Positions 15,871 to 24,417 of a stretch of 64,000 bases of DNA are shown piece after piece (the stretch's first letter is position 1; each line of letters opens with the position of its first letter). A program made the translations under genes and the position numbers. A model generated the notes under the pieces. That model was not told where the DNA came from. It ran no database searches and was given only the letters and a program-made list of their open reading frames with translations. The stretch covers positions 37,928 to 101,927 of the forward strand of contig DATKSL010000031.1 of NCBI GenBank assembly GCA_035531675.1. Direction: 5' to 3'. This stretch comes from JAJPIG01 sp035531675. Its GTDB lineage: Bacteria; Desulfobacterota; Binatia; Binatales; Binataceae.

Positions 15871-17370
15871 TCATTGTCCCTCGCGTCCACCAAGAATCTC
15901 CAGCAGCGCGACCATCCGTTCAATCCCCCCGCGAAGATTCTTCACCGCGATGCGCTCGTTGACGCCGTGTATCTCGTGCATCTCGGCCGGGGTGATTTCG
16001 AGCGGTGTAAACCCGTATGCGATGATCCCTTTCTCCCGGAAATAGTGGCTGTCGGTGAAGCCGTCGAGCAGGCGCGGCACGGTCGGGGCCTTGTCGAAAT
16101 GCTGTGCGACAATCCGGATGGCGTTCATCAGCAACGAGCGCTGCGGCGACGAGGCCGGCGGAAAGTTCAGCAGCACGTCGACCTTGATCGACTTGTCGCC
16201 GATCACCTTGCGCAGCGTGGCGAGGAATTCCTTCTTGTTGGTGCCGGGCAGCAGGCGACAATCGACCTCGGCGTAAGCGGTGGCGGGAATCGAGTTGGTC
16301 TTGTCGCTGCCGTGGAGCACGGTCGGTGCGATAGTGTCGCGGACCTGCGCGTTTTGCGACGGCACGGCGACAAAATTGCGCGCGAAGGCCGGATCGTTGC
16401 GCAGCGCCGCGGGAAGATTGGCGAACTGATCGGGTTCATCGCCCAGGCTCGCCAGCGAGCGGAAGTAATCGCGCACCGGATTTATCACCCGGATCGGCGT
16501 GTGGAAGGTATCGAGCCGATCGAGCGCCGCCACCAGCCTGGTCACCGCGCTGGTCTGCGGCGGCACCGCCGCATGGCCGGCCGGGCCGGCGGCCGTGAGC
16601 CGCAGCCACAGCGGGGTCTTCTCCGTCACCGAGACGGTATAGAGCTTGCCGCTCTTCTGGACCAGGATTCCGCCGCCCTCATTCAACACGTAACCGGCGT
16701 CGGCATAGAGGTCGGGCTCATGACTGATCACCCAGCCCGCGCCGGCCGCGCCGCCGACCTCCTCGCCGGCGGTGGCCAGAAACAACACGTCGCGATCGAG
16801 CAGCACGCCACTGCGCTTGATCGCCAGCATCGCCATCAGCTCGACCACCCCGGGGCCCTTGTCATCGAGCGCGCCGCGGCCCCATATTTCGCCGTTCTTG
16901 ACGGTGCCCGAGAACGGCGGCACCTGCCACTCCTTGGGATTGGCCGGTACCACGTCCATATGACTCAGCAGGATGATCGATTTGGTATGGCGCCCGATGC
17001 CGTGCAGCCGGGCGGCCAGGATGGCGCGGCCGGGCGATGACTCCCAGATGGTCGCGGGAATCCCGGCGGCGAGGAATTTTTCGCGCAGCATCTTCGCCGC
17101 CGGCAGTTCGTTACCCGGCGGATCGGTGGTGTTGATGCGGATGTACTTGGAGAGCAGATCGGTCGCTTCCTGGGTGATCTTGTTCCAGTCGATCGGCTTG
17201 GCGACCGGCTTCACGATCGCGCGCCGCCGGCTTTGCGCACCGGCCGCCGATCCGCCGTCCAGCGTCAGGAGCGCCACTGCGATCAGCATCGCGAGCGCGG
17301 TCAGCGCGCCGGCCGTGCAACAATTCCGGAGCGGGGGGCGCGGCAAAAAACGTCCTGCTTGTGGAGTCAT
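15871..17370 (-). CDS. Secreted M20-family zinc metallopeptidase
   Basis: The protein has 499 residues with an N-terminal hydrophobic segment (about 17-36) acting as signal or anchor. The di-zinc site follows the M20 pattern: H137 (LLSHMDVVP), D169 (GRGALDDKG), E203-E204 (AGEEVGG) and a late His in HGVNERI. A dimerisation domain lies between the halves ('TAAGPAGHAAVPP'). M20 enzymes are carboxypeptidases, aminoacylases or dipeptidases acting on small peptides or N-acyl amino acids. In-frame starts at 17394 and 17406 are possible and would nearly abut the divergent nth start; none has a strong ribosome site. Confidence 0.83.
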   Translation of the reverse strand: MTPQAGRFLPRPPLRNCCTAGALTALAMLIAVALLTLDGGSAAGAQSRRRAIVKPVAKPIDWNKITQEATDLLSKYIRINTTDPPGNELPAAKMLREKFLAAGIPATIWESSPGRAILAARLHGIGRHTKSIILLSHMDVVPANPKEWQVPPFSGTVKNGEIWGRGALDDKGPGVVELMAMLAIKRSGVLLDRDVLFLATAGEEVGGAAGAGWVISHEPDLYADAGYVLNEGGGILVQKSGKLYTVSVTEKTPLWLRLTAAGPAGHAAVPPQTSAVTRLVAALDRLDTFHTPIRVINPVRDYFRSLASLGDEPDQFANLPAALRNDPAFARNFVAVPSQNAQVRDTIAPTVLHGSDKTNSIPATAYAEVDCRLLPGTNKKEFLATLRKVIGDKSIKVDVLLNFPPASSPQRSLLMNAIRIVAQHFDKAPTVPRLLDGFTDSHYFREKGIIAYGFTPLEITPAEMHEIHGVNERIAVKNLRGGIERMVALLEILGGREGQ

Positions 17371-17411
17371 GGTTCGGAACGGTTTGTAGCGCATGCTAGA
17401 TCTCATCCGCA

Positions 17412-18140
17412 ATGCGCTCTGCGGCCGACAGCTCTACGCCGACGATTAACGGACGCACGCGCGCGCGATCGCGAGGACCGCGGCTCAACGCCGCCACGGT
17501 CGGGCGCACGCTCGCCATCCTGCGCCACGAGTCGGCGCGCTGGAACGCTCCGATCCTGACCCTGATGGCGGCGCAACGCGACGATCCGTTTCTGACCCTG
17601 ATCGGATGTATCCTGAGTCTCCGCACTCGCGACGAGACCACCGCGGTCGCCGCCGAGCGCCTGTTCAGCCGTGCGGCGACGCCCGCTGCGATACTGAAGC
17701 TGCGGCCCGCCGTGTTGATGCAGCTTATCTACCCGGTCGGCTTCTACCGCACCAAGACCCGGGTGATTCGCGACATTTGTCGCGCGCTCATCGAGCGTTT
17801 CGAGGGGCGCGTGCCCGACGATATCGACGCGCTGGTGACGCTCAAGGGAGTCGGCCGCAAGACCGCCAACCTGGTGGTGACCGAGGCTTACCGCAAGCCC
17901 GGAATCTGCGTCGACACGCACGTCCATCGGATCTCGAATCGATGGGGACTGGTGCGCACGCGCACTCCCGACCAGACCGAGACCGCGCTGCGCGAGGTGC
18001 TGCCGCGCCGCTACTGGCTGCATTACAATCGCATCCTGGTCGCCTTCGGCCAGACGCTGTGCCATCCGCTGTCGCCGCGATGCTCGTCCTGTCCGGTTGA
18101 GCATCTGTGTCCGCGTATCGGGGTTGGACGTTCGCGCTGA
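17412..18140 (+). CDS. nth: Endonuclease III (DNA glycosylase/AP lyase)
   Basis: This 242-residue base-excision repair enzyme has the helix-hairpin-helix 'LKGVGRKTANLV' with catalytic K150, then D168 in 'CVDTHVHR'. A complete [4Fe-4S] loop has C217, C224, C227 and C233 with the 6-2-5 spacing of E. coli Nth. It removes oxidised pyrimidines and cuts at abasic sites. About 25 residues of basic N-terminal extension are unusual and may be partly untranslated if a later start is used. It is divergent from the M20 peptidase gene. Confidence 0.9.
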   Translation: MRSAADSSTPTINGRTRARSRGPRLNAATVGRTLAILRHESARWNAPILTLMAAQRDDPFLTLIGCILSLRTRDETTAVAAERLFSRAATPAAILKLRPAVLMQLIYPVGFYRTKTRVIRDICRALIERFEGRVPDDIDALVTLKGVGRKTANLVVTEAYRKPGICVDTHVHRISNRWGLVRTRTPDQTETALREVLPRRYWLHYNRILVAFGQTLCHPLSPRCSSCPVEHLCPRIGVGRSR

Positions 18141-18189
18141 ACGCGCCGTATAGTTCACTGTTCGCATTGCACCTGGCGGGAGGATTCTG

Positions 18190-19080
18190 ATGGGTATCGA
18201 AGTCGGCTTTGTCGGGTTGGGCAACATGGGTCTGCCGATGGCCGAGGCGTTGATCGACGCCGGCATGAGCCTGGCGGTCTACAATCGCACCGGCGCCAAA
18301 GCCGAACCGCTGGTCGCCAAGGGGGCGCGGCGCGCCACCAGCGCCGCCGAGGCGGCGACGCCCGGCGCAATCGCGATCACGATGGTCGCCGACGACGCGG
18401 CGCTCGAAAGCGTCACGCTGGGCGAGGCCGGCCTGGCCGCGCGGCTCGGCAAGGGCGGCATCCATCTCTCGATGAGCACGGTTTCGCCGGCTCTCGCGCA
18501 ACGGCTGGCCGAATATCACGCGCGCTACGGCGGGACCTACCTGGCCGCGCCGGTGTTCGGGCGTCCGGACCGGGCCCGCGCGCGCAAGCTCTGGATCGTC
18601 ATCTCGGGGGCGGCGGCGGCCAAGGAGCGGGTGCGCCCGCTGCTCGAAGCGATGGGCCAGCAGACCTTCGATATGGGCGAGCAGCCGGCCGCGGCCAATG
18701 TCATGAAGCTGGTCAACAACTTCTTGATCATGAACGCCATCGAGGCGCTCTCGGAAGCGCTGGTGATGGCCGAGAAGGGCGGCCTCGACCCAACGATGGT
18801 GGCGCGGGTGCTGACCGGCTCGCTGTTCAATTGCCCGCTCTACCAGGGCTATCTCGACACCATCATCAAGCGCGCCTTCGAACCGGCCGGGTTCAAGCTC
18901 AAGCTGGGATTGAAGGATATCGAACTGGCGCTGGAGATGGCCGGGGATGCCAGCGTGCCGGTGCCCAGCGCCAGCCTGATCCGCGATCGCATCCTGACGG
19001 GCTTGGCGCGCGGCCGGGGCGAGATGGACTGGGCCGTGGTCGCCCTGGGTGCGCGCGAGGACGCCGGCCTCAAGCCGTAG
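18190..19080 (+). CDS. NAD(P)-dependent beta-hydroxyacid dehydrogenase
   Basis: The protein has 296 residues. The N-terminal Rossmann fold has GLGNMG at 9-14 and the second domain is all-helical with catalytic K173 in 'NVMKLVNN'. That places it in the 3-hydroxyisobutyrate / tartronate semialdehyde / glyoxylate reductase family. 'NRT' after the second strand suggests NADP preference. GGGAGGATT lies just before the ATG. It follows nth by 49 bp, with no evident functional link. The substrate is open. Confidence 0.85.
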   Translation: MGIEVGFVGLGNMGLPMAEALIDAGMSLAVYNRTGAKAEPLVAKGARRATSAAEAATPGAIAITMVADDAALESVTLGEAGLAARLGKGGIHLSMSTVSPALAQRLAEYHARYGGTYLAAPVFGRPDRARARKLWIVISGAAAAKERVRPLLEAMGQQTFDMGEQPAAANVMKLVNNFLIMNAIEALSEALVMAEKGGLDPTMVARVLTGSLFNCPLYQGYLDTIIKRAFEPAGFKLKLGLKDIELALEMAGDASVPVPSASLIRDRILTGLARGRGEMDWAVVALGAREDAGLKP

Positions 19081-19244
19081 GGCGCAGCGTCGCGGCGCGG
19101 ACGAGGAGACGCACGGGACCAGCGCCGCTCCTCCGTCAAGGCCCACGATCCGTTGGCTTTTCCGGGCCCAGCGATCTTACAAGTTGCGGAACTCGCCATC
19201 CTTAACTATCCTTTTTCACAGAGGGGGGCGGCTGCGCCTCCGGG

Positions 19245-20582
19245 ATGTTTCCCTCGGTTATGTTGCCCGCTTCATACAACCCGAGAGGCGAAGAAAAGCT
19301 CAAGCTCATTCTCGGCCAGCTCACCGCCCTGCGCTCGCGCCTCAACGGCCTGGCCTTCCAGCAGGGGCTCTTCATCGGGCTGGCGCTGCTGGTCTCGACC
19401 GCCGCCATCGTGGTGCTGATGGCTTATGTGCTGCCGGCCCTGGCTTTCCTGACGATCGGCACGGCGGTGACGCTCGCCTGCCTGGCGGGCCTGACGCTTG
19501 CGATCCGGCACGCGTGGCGGATGTATCAGAGTGCCGAGGCGGTCGCGGCGCTGGCCGACCGGCGCGCCGAATTGAAGGGTCGTCTGCAGACCCTGGTCGC
19601 CCTGCAAAAACAGACCGCGCGCTCGCCGTTGTGGCCTTACCTGGTCGAGGACGCGACGCTCAGGCGCGAGGAGTTCGCCCCCGCCCGCATCGAGCGCCGC
19701 CGCGTCTCGCGCACGCTCTACGCCCTGCTGGCCGCGTTGATAGTCGCCGGGCTGGTCGCCCCGGTCACCAGCCGCGCCCGGCGTCCGGTCGCGCTCGCCA
19801 AGCGCGGTCAGGGACCGCTCACGCTCAACCTGCGCGACCTCAATATCCAGCCCTCCGATGGCTCGGTGCAGAACGGCGGCCGTTTGAGCGGCGACCCGCG
19901 CACCATGCGCAAGCTGGCCCAGATGCTGGCCGAGGCGCAACGTAAGGAGCAGCACAAAGACCTGCTTTCCAAGATGATGCGGTCGGCGCATAAGCTCGCC
20001 GGCAGTCTCCAGGACAAGATCACCGGACAAAAGACGCCACCGCTCGATATCCGGCTGGCTGACAACGGCGGCTCCGGGTCGAATCCCACGCCGCCGCCGG
20101 CAGAGCCCAAGCACAATCCGTCGACGTCGAACGGACAGTCAGCCGCGACCGGCAGCCCGCAATCGGGTGCCCAGGTACCGGACCAGGGCGCGGACCGGAC
20201 GCCGCCGGGTGAAAAATCCAACGGGCTTGCGATGCGACCGGCGCCCGGCACCCCGACCGAGAGCCAGCCATCGAGCGGCACCGACACCCGCCCCTTCGCC
20301 GATCAACAGCGCAGCGGCAACGACGCCGGCGGCGCTTCACATGGCGCCGGCACCGATCCGGAAGGGCTCTACGGTCCGCCTGACAAGCAGGCCAAGGCCG
20401 AGAGCAGCTTCCAAATCGCGATCGACGCCCGTGCGGGGTCGGCCGGCCATGCCTCCGACCGCGCCTATCCGCCCAAGGTTATTGCCCCGCTCAACACCGA
20501 CCAGCATCCCGACGAGCCGATCGGACGCATCGCCGTGCCGGCCTCGGATCGCAACACCATCAAAAGGATCTTCGAACGATGA
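19245..20582 (+). CDS. Cluster A gene 1: membrane protein with low-complexity domain
   Basis: This 445-residue protein has two adjacent transmembrane helices (about 42-63 and 67-88) and a third near 158-176. After it comes a long soluble region rich in Pro, Ser, Gly, Asn and Gln (about 255-390) and a short conserved-looking C-terminus ending 'VPASDRNTIKRIFER'. It heads a five-gene operon (MoxR, DUF58, BatA-like, VWA) and corresponds in position, topology and C-terminal motif to the 530-residue protein of cluster B. It resembles the DUF4175-type proteins found in such operons by context; I did not recognise a firm domain. The start could be the ATG at 19260. Confidence 0.7.
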   Translation: MFPSVMLPASYNPRGEEKLKLILGQLTALRSRLNGLAFQQGLFIGLALLVSTAAIVVLMAYVLPALAFLTIGTAVTLACLAGLTLAIRHAWRMYQSAEAVAALADRRAELKGRLQTLVALQKQTARSPLWPYLVEDATLRREEFAPARIERRRVSRTLYALLAALIVAGLVAPVTSRARRPVALAKRGQGPLTLNLRDLNIQPSDGSVQNGGRLSGDPRTMRKLAQMLAEAQRKEQHKDLLSKMMRSAHKLAGSLQDKITGQKTPPLDIRLADNGGSGSNPTPPPAEPKHNPSTSNGQSAATGSPQSGAQVPDQGADRTPPGEKSNGLAMRPAPGTPTESQPSSGTDTRPFADQQRSGNDAGGASHGAGTDPEGLYGPPDKQAKAESSFQIAIDARAGSAGHASDRAYPPKVIAPLNTDQHPDEPIGRIAVPASDRNTIKRIFER

Positions 20583-21619
20583 GCGCCGCGCTGGCTGAAC
20601 CCCTGACGATCGCCGACTTCGCCCGCACCTTCCGCCGCATCCAGGGCGAAATTCACAAGGTGATCGTCGGACACGAACAGGCCGTCGAGGGGCTGCTGAG
20701 CGCGCTGTTCGCCGGCGGCCACGTGCTGATCGAGGGCGTCCCCGGCACCGGCAAAACCACGCTGGTCAAGACCCTCGGCACGGCGCTTAACTTGAGCTTC
20801 AACCGCATCCAGTTCACCGTCGATTTGATGCCGGCCGATATCACCGGCACGCGCGTGATTTTGACCGGCGACGACAACCGTCGCGAATTCACCTTCCAGC
20901 CCGGTCCCGTCTTCTGCCACATCCTGCTCGGCGACGAGATTAACCGCGCCACTCCCAAGACCCAGTCGGCGCTGCTCGAAGCGATGGCCGAGTTGCAGGT
21001 CACGGTCGCCGGCAAGAGCTATCGCCTGGCGCCACCCTACTTCGTGATGGCGACGCTCAACCCCATCGAGATGGAAGGCACCTACGCGCTGCCCGAAGCG
21101 CAGCTCGATCGGTTCATCTTCAAGGTCGGCCTCGAATTCCCCGACGAGGCCGAGCTGGTGCGTATCATCTCGTCGACCACCGGACCCGAGGAGGCCGGCA
21201 TCGAGCCGGTCTTCGCGCATGGCGAAGCCGCCAGCCGTATCGAGGCGTTGAAGCGTCTGGTGCGCGAGGTGATGGTGGCGCCGGCGATCGAGCAGTATGC
21301 GGCCAGGATGGTCCGCGCGACCCAGCCGCTCGGCGCGAAATTTCTCGGCGAGCGCGGCGCTACGCCGGTTGACGACGCGGTCAGTCGCTACGTCAGCTTC
21401 GGCTCCAGCCCGCGCGGCGCGCAGGCCCTGATTCTCGGCGCCAAGGTCCGCGCGCTGCTCGATGGCCGCGCCAATATCGCTTACGAGGATATCGACGCGA
21501 TTGCGCCGCTCGCCCTGCAGCATCGCATCATGCTCAACTACGCCGCCCATTCCGATGCCGTCGACGCCGCCCACGTGGTCGAACGGGTGGTCAAATCGGT
21601 CCGCGCGGCGCGCGCCTGA
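20579..21619 (+). CDS. Cluster A gene 2: MoxR-family AAA+ ATPase
   Basis: This 346-residue AAA+ ATPase has Walker A GVPGTGKTT (53-61) and Walker B ending D119-E120, followed by 'INRATPKTQSALLEAM', the MoxR signature. MoxR ATPases act as chaperone-like partners of VWA proteins. The start overlaps the previous stop by four bases (ATGA), and the DUF58 gene follows after 15 bp, so it is clearly operonic. Its paralogue is at 40095-41111. Confidence 0.92.
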   Translation: MSAALAEPLTIADFARTFRRIQGEIHKVIVGHEQAVEGLLSALFAGGHVLIEGVPGTGKTTLVKTLGTALNLSFNRIQFTVDLMPADITGTRVILTGDDNRREFTFQPGPVFCHILLGDEINRATPKTQSALLEAMAELQVTVAGKSYRLAPPYFVMATLNPIEMEGTYALPEAQLDRFIFKVGLEFPDEAELVRIISSTTGPEEAGIEPVFAHGEAASRIEALKRLVREVMVAPAIEQYAARMVRATQPLGAKFLGERGATPVDDAVSRYVSFGSSPRGAQALILGAKVRALLDGRANIAYEDIDAIAPLALQHRIMLNYAAHSDAVDAAHVVERVVKSVRAARA

Positions 21620-21634
21620 CGGAGATCATCGCGG

Positions 21635-22540
21635 ATGCTCGAGGCGCGCGCGTTCGAGCCTGAATTTCTGGGCCGGCTGGACCGGCTGGCACTCGGTATC
21701 AAGCGCGCCCGCACCGCGCGCGTAGGCCAGCGCACCCTCGGCCGCATCCACGGCCTCGGCATCGAGGTCGAGAATTTCAAGACTTATGCGGAGGGCGACG
21801 ATCTCCGCTTCCTGGACTGGAACGCCTTCGCCCGCCTCGACGACCTGCTGCTTCGCACCTACCGCGCCACGCGCCAGGTCGAGGTCACGGTGCTGGTCGA
21901 CGCCAGCGCTTCGATGGCGGTGCCGCGCGCCGACGACAAGCTCGGCTTCGCGCTGCTGCTCGGCGCGGCGCTGGCTTACCTTGGCATCGGCGAGAACGAC
22001 GCGGTGCGGATGGTGAGCTTCGCGATGCACCGCGGCAAGCTGCGGCTGGACCGCAGCGCCGTCTACTCGCGCCGCGAAATGTATCCGCAACTGAAGCCGT
22101 TCATCAACGCCATCCGGCCCGAGGGTTCGACCCGGCTGGCCGCGATGGCCGAACAGTTGCTGAGCGAGCGCCGGCCCGCGGGGCTCATGATCCTGCTCTC
22201 GGACTTCCTGGTCGACCCGTCCGACTACGAGGACGCGCTGACCCGGCTGACGATTGCGCGCCATGAACTCAAAGTCGTGCACGTGATGGGCGAGCGCGAG
22301 AGCAGCGGCCAGTTCGGCGACCACGTCATGCGCGTGCGCGACAGCGAGAGCGGCGAAGTCCGCGAGCTGGCGCTCGGCGAAGACGCCGGCGAGCGCTATC
22401 GCCGCCGGGTCGAGGAGCTGGCCGCACGGTTGCGCGATTTCTGTACCCGCCGCGGCATCACCTACGTGCGCGCCTTCGGCGCCCCGAACCTCGACCACAT
22501 TCTCACCAGCGAGTTTCCGCGCCTGGGCCTGGTCGTCTAG
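21635..22540 (+). CDS. Cluster A gene 3: DUF58 domain protein
   Basis: The protein has 301 residues. The DUF58 signature 'GDDLRFLDWNAFARLDDL' lies at about 54-71, and a VWA-like fold begins at D89 with a complete DxSxS start (DASAS) of a MIDAS metal site. No membrane helix is visible. DUF58 proteins nearly always accompany MoxR ATPases and probably present a client or metal-dependent adhesion surface to them. GGAGAT precedes the ATG by eight bases. The paralogue is at 39192-40091. Confidence 0.88.
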   Translation: MLEARAFEPEFLGRLDRLALGIKRARTARVGQRTLGRIHGLGIEVENFKTYAEGDDLRFLDWNAFARLDDLLLRTYRATRQVEVTVLVDASASMAVPRADDKLGFALLLGAALAYLGIGENDAVRMVSFAMHRGKLRLDRSAVYSRREMYPQLKPFINAIRPEGSTRLAAMAEQLLSERRPAGLMILLSDFLVDPSDYEDALTRLTIARHELKVVHVMGERESSGQFGDHVMRVRDSESGEVRELALGEDAGERYRRRVEELAARLRDFCTRRGITYVRAFGAPNLDHILTSEFPRLGLVV

Positions 22541-22542
22541 CG

Positions 22543-24417
22543 ATGGGATTCCTGAGCCCGCTCAATCTGCTGTGGCTGGCCGGTTCGCTGGCCGTGCTGG
22601 TGCTTATCTACCTGCGCTCGCGCGCCCGGCTGACGGTCGAAGTGTCGAGCCTGATGCTGTTCGAGGAGCTTGGCGCGCCGGTGATCCAGCGCCGCATGCT
22701 GCGGCTCGACGCGCTGTTCTGGCTCGAGGCCGCGGCACTGTCGGCGCTGTCGCTGGCGCTGGCCGGACTTTACCTGCGGGTGATAGAGCCGGTCGCGACC
22801 CATCACACCCATGCCCTGGTGTTCGATCTGGGGGCTGCGATGGGCGCGCAAGACGGCCACGGCTCGCGGCTCGACCAAGCGCGCGCCGAGGCCCTGGCGA
22901 TCGTCGCGCGGGCCCCGGCGGACACGCGCTTCAGCGTGATCGGCTACGCGCTCGACGCGGACGTGATGCATGCGGCCGGCGGCGATCGCAGCCTCACGCG
23001 GGCGGCGCTGGCGAATCTGCACGCGACCGCCGTGGCGCCGCGGCCGGCGGCGCTCAAGGCCGCGCTGATTCGGGCGCGCGAAGCCGCCGCGATCGATCTG
23101 TTCACCGATCGCCCGCCGTCGCCGGCGATGGTGGCCGACGTGCTCAGTCCGGCCCGCCTCGAGGTTCATCTGGTTGGCGCCGCGGCGGAAAACCTGGCCC
23201 TGGTTTCGCTCGATCCCGGCACGCCGGGAATCCGCAAGGGTCACTGCGTGATTCGCAGCTTCGCGCAGCATCCGATGGGCTCGACGCTGATTATCGAGAG
23301 CGATCACGGCGAGCGCCTGTCGCTGCCGATGGTTATCGAGCCTGAGGCTGAGGCGGTGGTGCCGTTCGGTCCGCTGGCCCGCGGCGGGCTGGTCCACGCC
23401 CATCTGGCCACGGTTGGCGACGCGCTCTCCGCCGACGACGATCGCTGGGCTTACGTCGCGCCGGGCGACGCGAAGAGCCGCGCCCTGGTGCTGTCGCCCG
23501 ACCCGGCGGTGCGCGACGACCTGTCGCGAATTTTGCTCGGCATCAATCAGAATCTGACGGTCGCCGCCTTCGATCCCGGGCAATACCGGCGCGCGAGCGA
23601 CGCGGCCGCCTACGAATTAATCGTGATGCACGACTGTTACCTGCCCGGACTCGATGCTCCTGCTTTGCTGTTGATTTATCCGCCCGCTGCGGGCGCGCGC
23701 GACCTCACGGTCACGGGCACTGTGGGAGCGGTTGAACTGGAGGATCGATCGGCGTCAGGGACCGCCGGCGAGACCCTGATGCTGGGCCGGGCGCGAGAAC
23801 TTGCGCTACCCGCCGGCAGCGTGGTGCTCGCGCATTCGGCCGGCAATCCCGCCCACGGCGCGATCCCGCTGGCCGCGATGGTCGGCAACGGCGGTCAGCA
23901 TCTCGGCGTCATCGCCTTCGACGTCCGCAACCATCTGCTGATGAATCCCGACGATCTCGAAGCGTTGCTGCTGACCGTCGAGCTGGTCAAACGGCTGACC
24001 GCGCCCGCGAATCTGCGGGTGGTGAACACCGCCAGTTACGTGACGATGGCCGCGCCCGGCGGCGCCACCCTGCTCGAACCGGACGGCAACGTCCGCAAGC
24101 TTGACGCCGATAGCTCCGGGCAAGTCGGGTTCATGGCGCTCGACGCTGGCCGCTATCGGCTCAAGGCGGCGGCCGGCGACACGTCGATCTATGCGAACTA
24201 TTTCGATGAACAGGAATCCGACCTCGCGGCGCGCCCTGAGCTTGCTTCACCCACGCGGCCGCCGCCGGCGAATCGCGGCTCTGCGGCGCAGGCGATGACC
24301 AGCGGCGTGATGACGCTCAACGCCTGGCTGGTGGCGCTGGCGATGCTCGGGTTGCTGGTCGAGTCGTTGCTGTTGACACGCGACTGGTGGTGGCGGCGGG
24401 TCGCCTATCATGTTTGA
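22543..24417 (+). CDS. Cluster A gene 4: BatA-like membrane protein with degenerate VWA domain
   Basis: This 624-residue protein has two N-terminal helices (about 8-24 and 56-80) in the BatA/aerotolerance-regulator N-terminal arrangement. A VWA-like domain starts at D95 but reads DLGAA instead of DxSxS, so metal binding is probably lost. A long periplasmic-type region follows, with a C-terminal helix near 592-612. It starts two bases after the DUF58 stop and overlaps the next gene by eight bases. It is equivalent to cluster B 37370-39181, where the VWA motif is less degraded. Confidence 0.8.
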   Translation: MGFLSPLNLLWLAGSLAVLVLIYLRSRARLTVEVSSLMLFEELGAPVIQRRMLRLDALFWLEAAALSALSLALAGLYLRVIEPVATHHTHALVFDLGAAMGAQDGHGSRLDQARAEALAIVARAPADTRFSVIGYALDADVMHAAGGDRSLTRAALANLHATAVAPRPAALKAALIRAREAAAIDLFTDRPPSPAMVADVLSPARLEVHLVGAAAENLALVSLDPGTPGIRKGHCVIRSFAQHPMGSTLIIESDHGERLSLPMVIEPEAEAVVPFGPLARGGLVHAHLATVGDALSADDDRWAYVAPGDAKSRALVLSPDPAVRDDLSRILLGINQNLTVAAFDPGQYRRASDAAAYELIVMHDCYLPGLDAPALLLIYPPAAGARDLTVTGTVGAVELEDRSASGTAGETLMLGRARELALPAGSVVLAHSAGNPAHGAIPLAAMVGNGGQHLGVIAFDVRNHLLMNPDDLEALLLTVELVKRLTAPANLRVVNTASYVTMAAPGGATLLEPDGNVRKLDADSSGQVGFMALDAGRYRLKAAAGDTSIYANYFDEQESDLAARPELASPTRPPPANRGSAAQAMTSGVMTLNAWLVALAMLGLLVESLLLTRDWWWRRVAYHV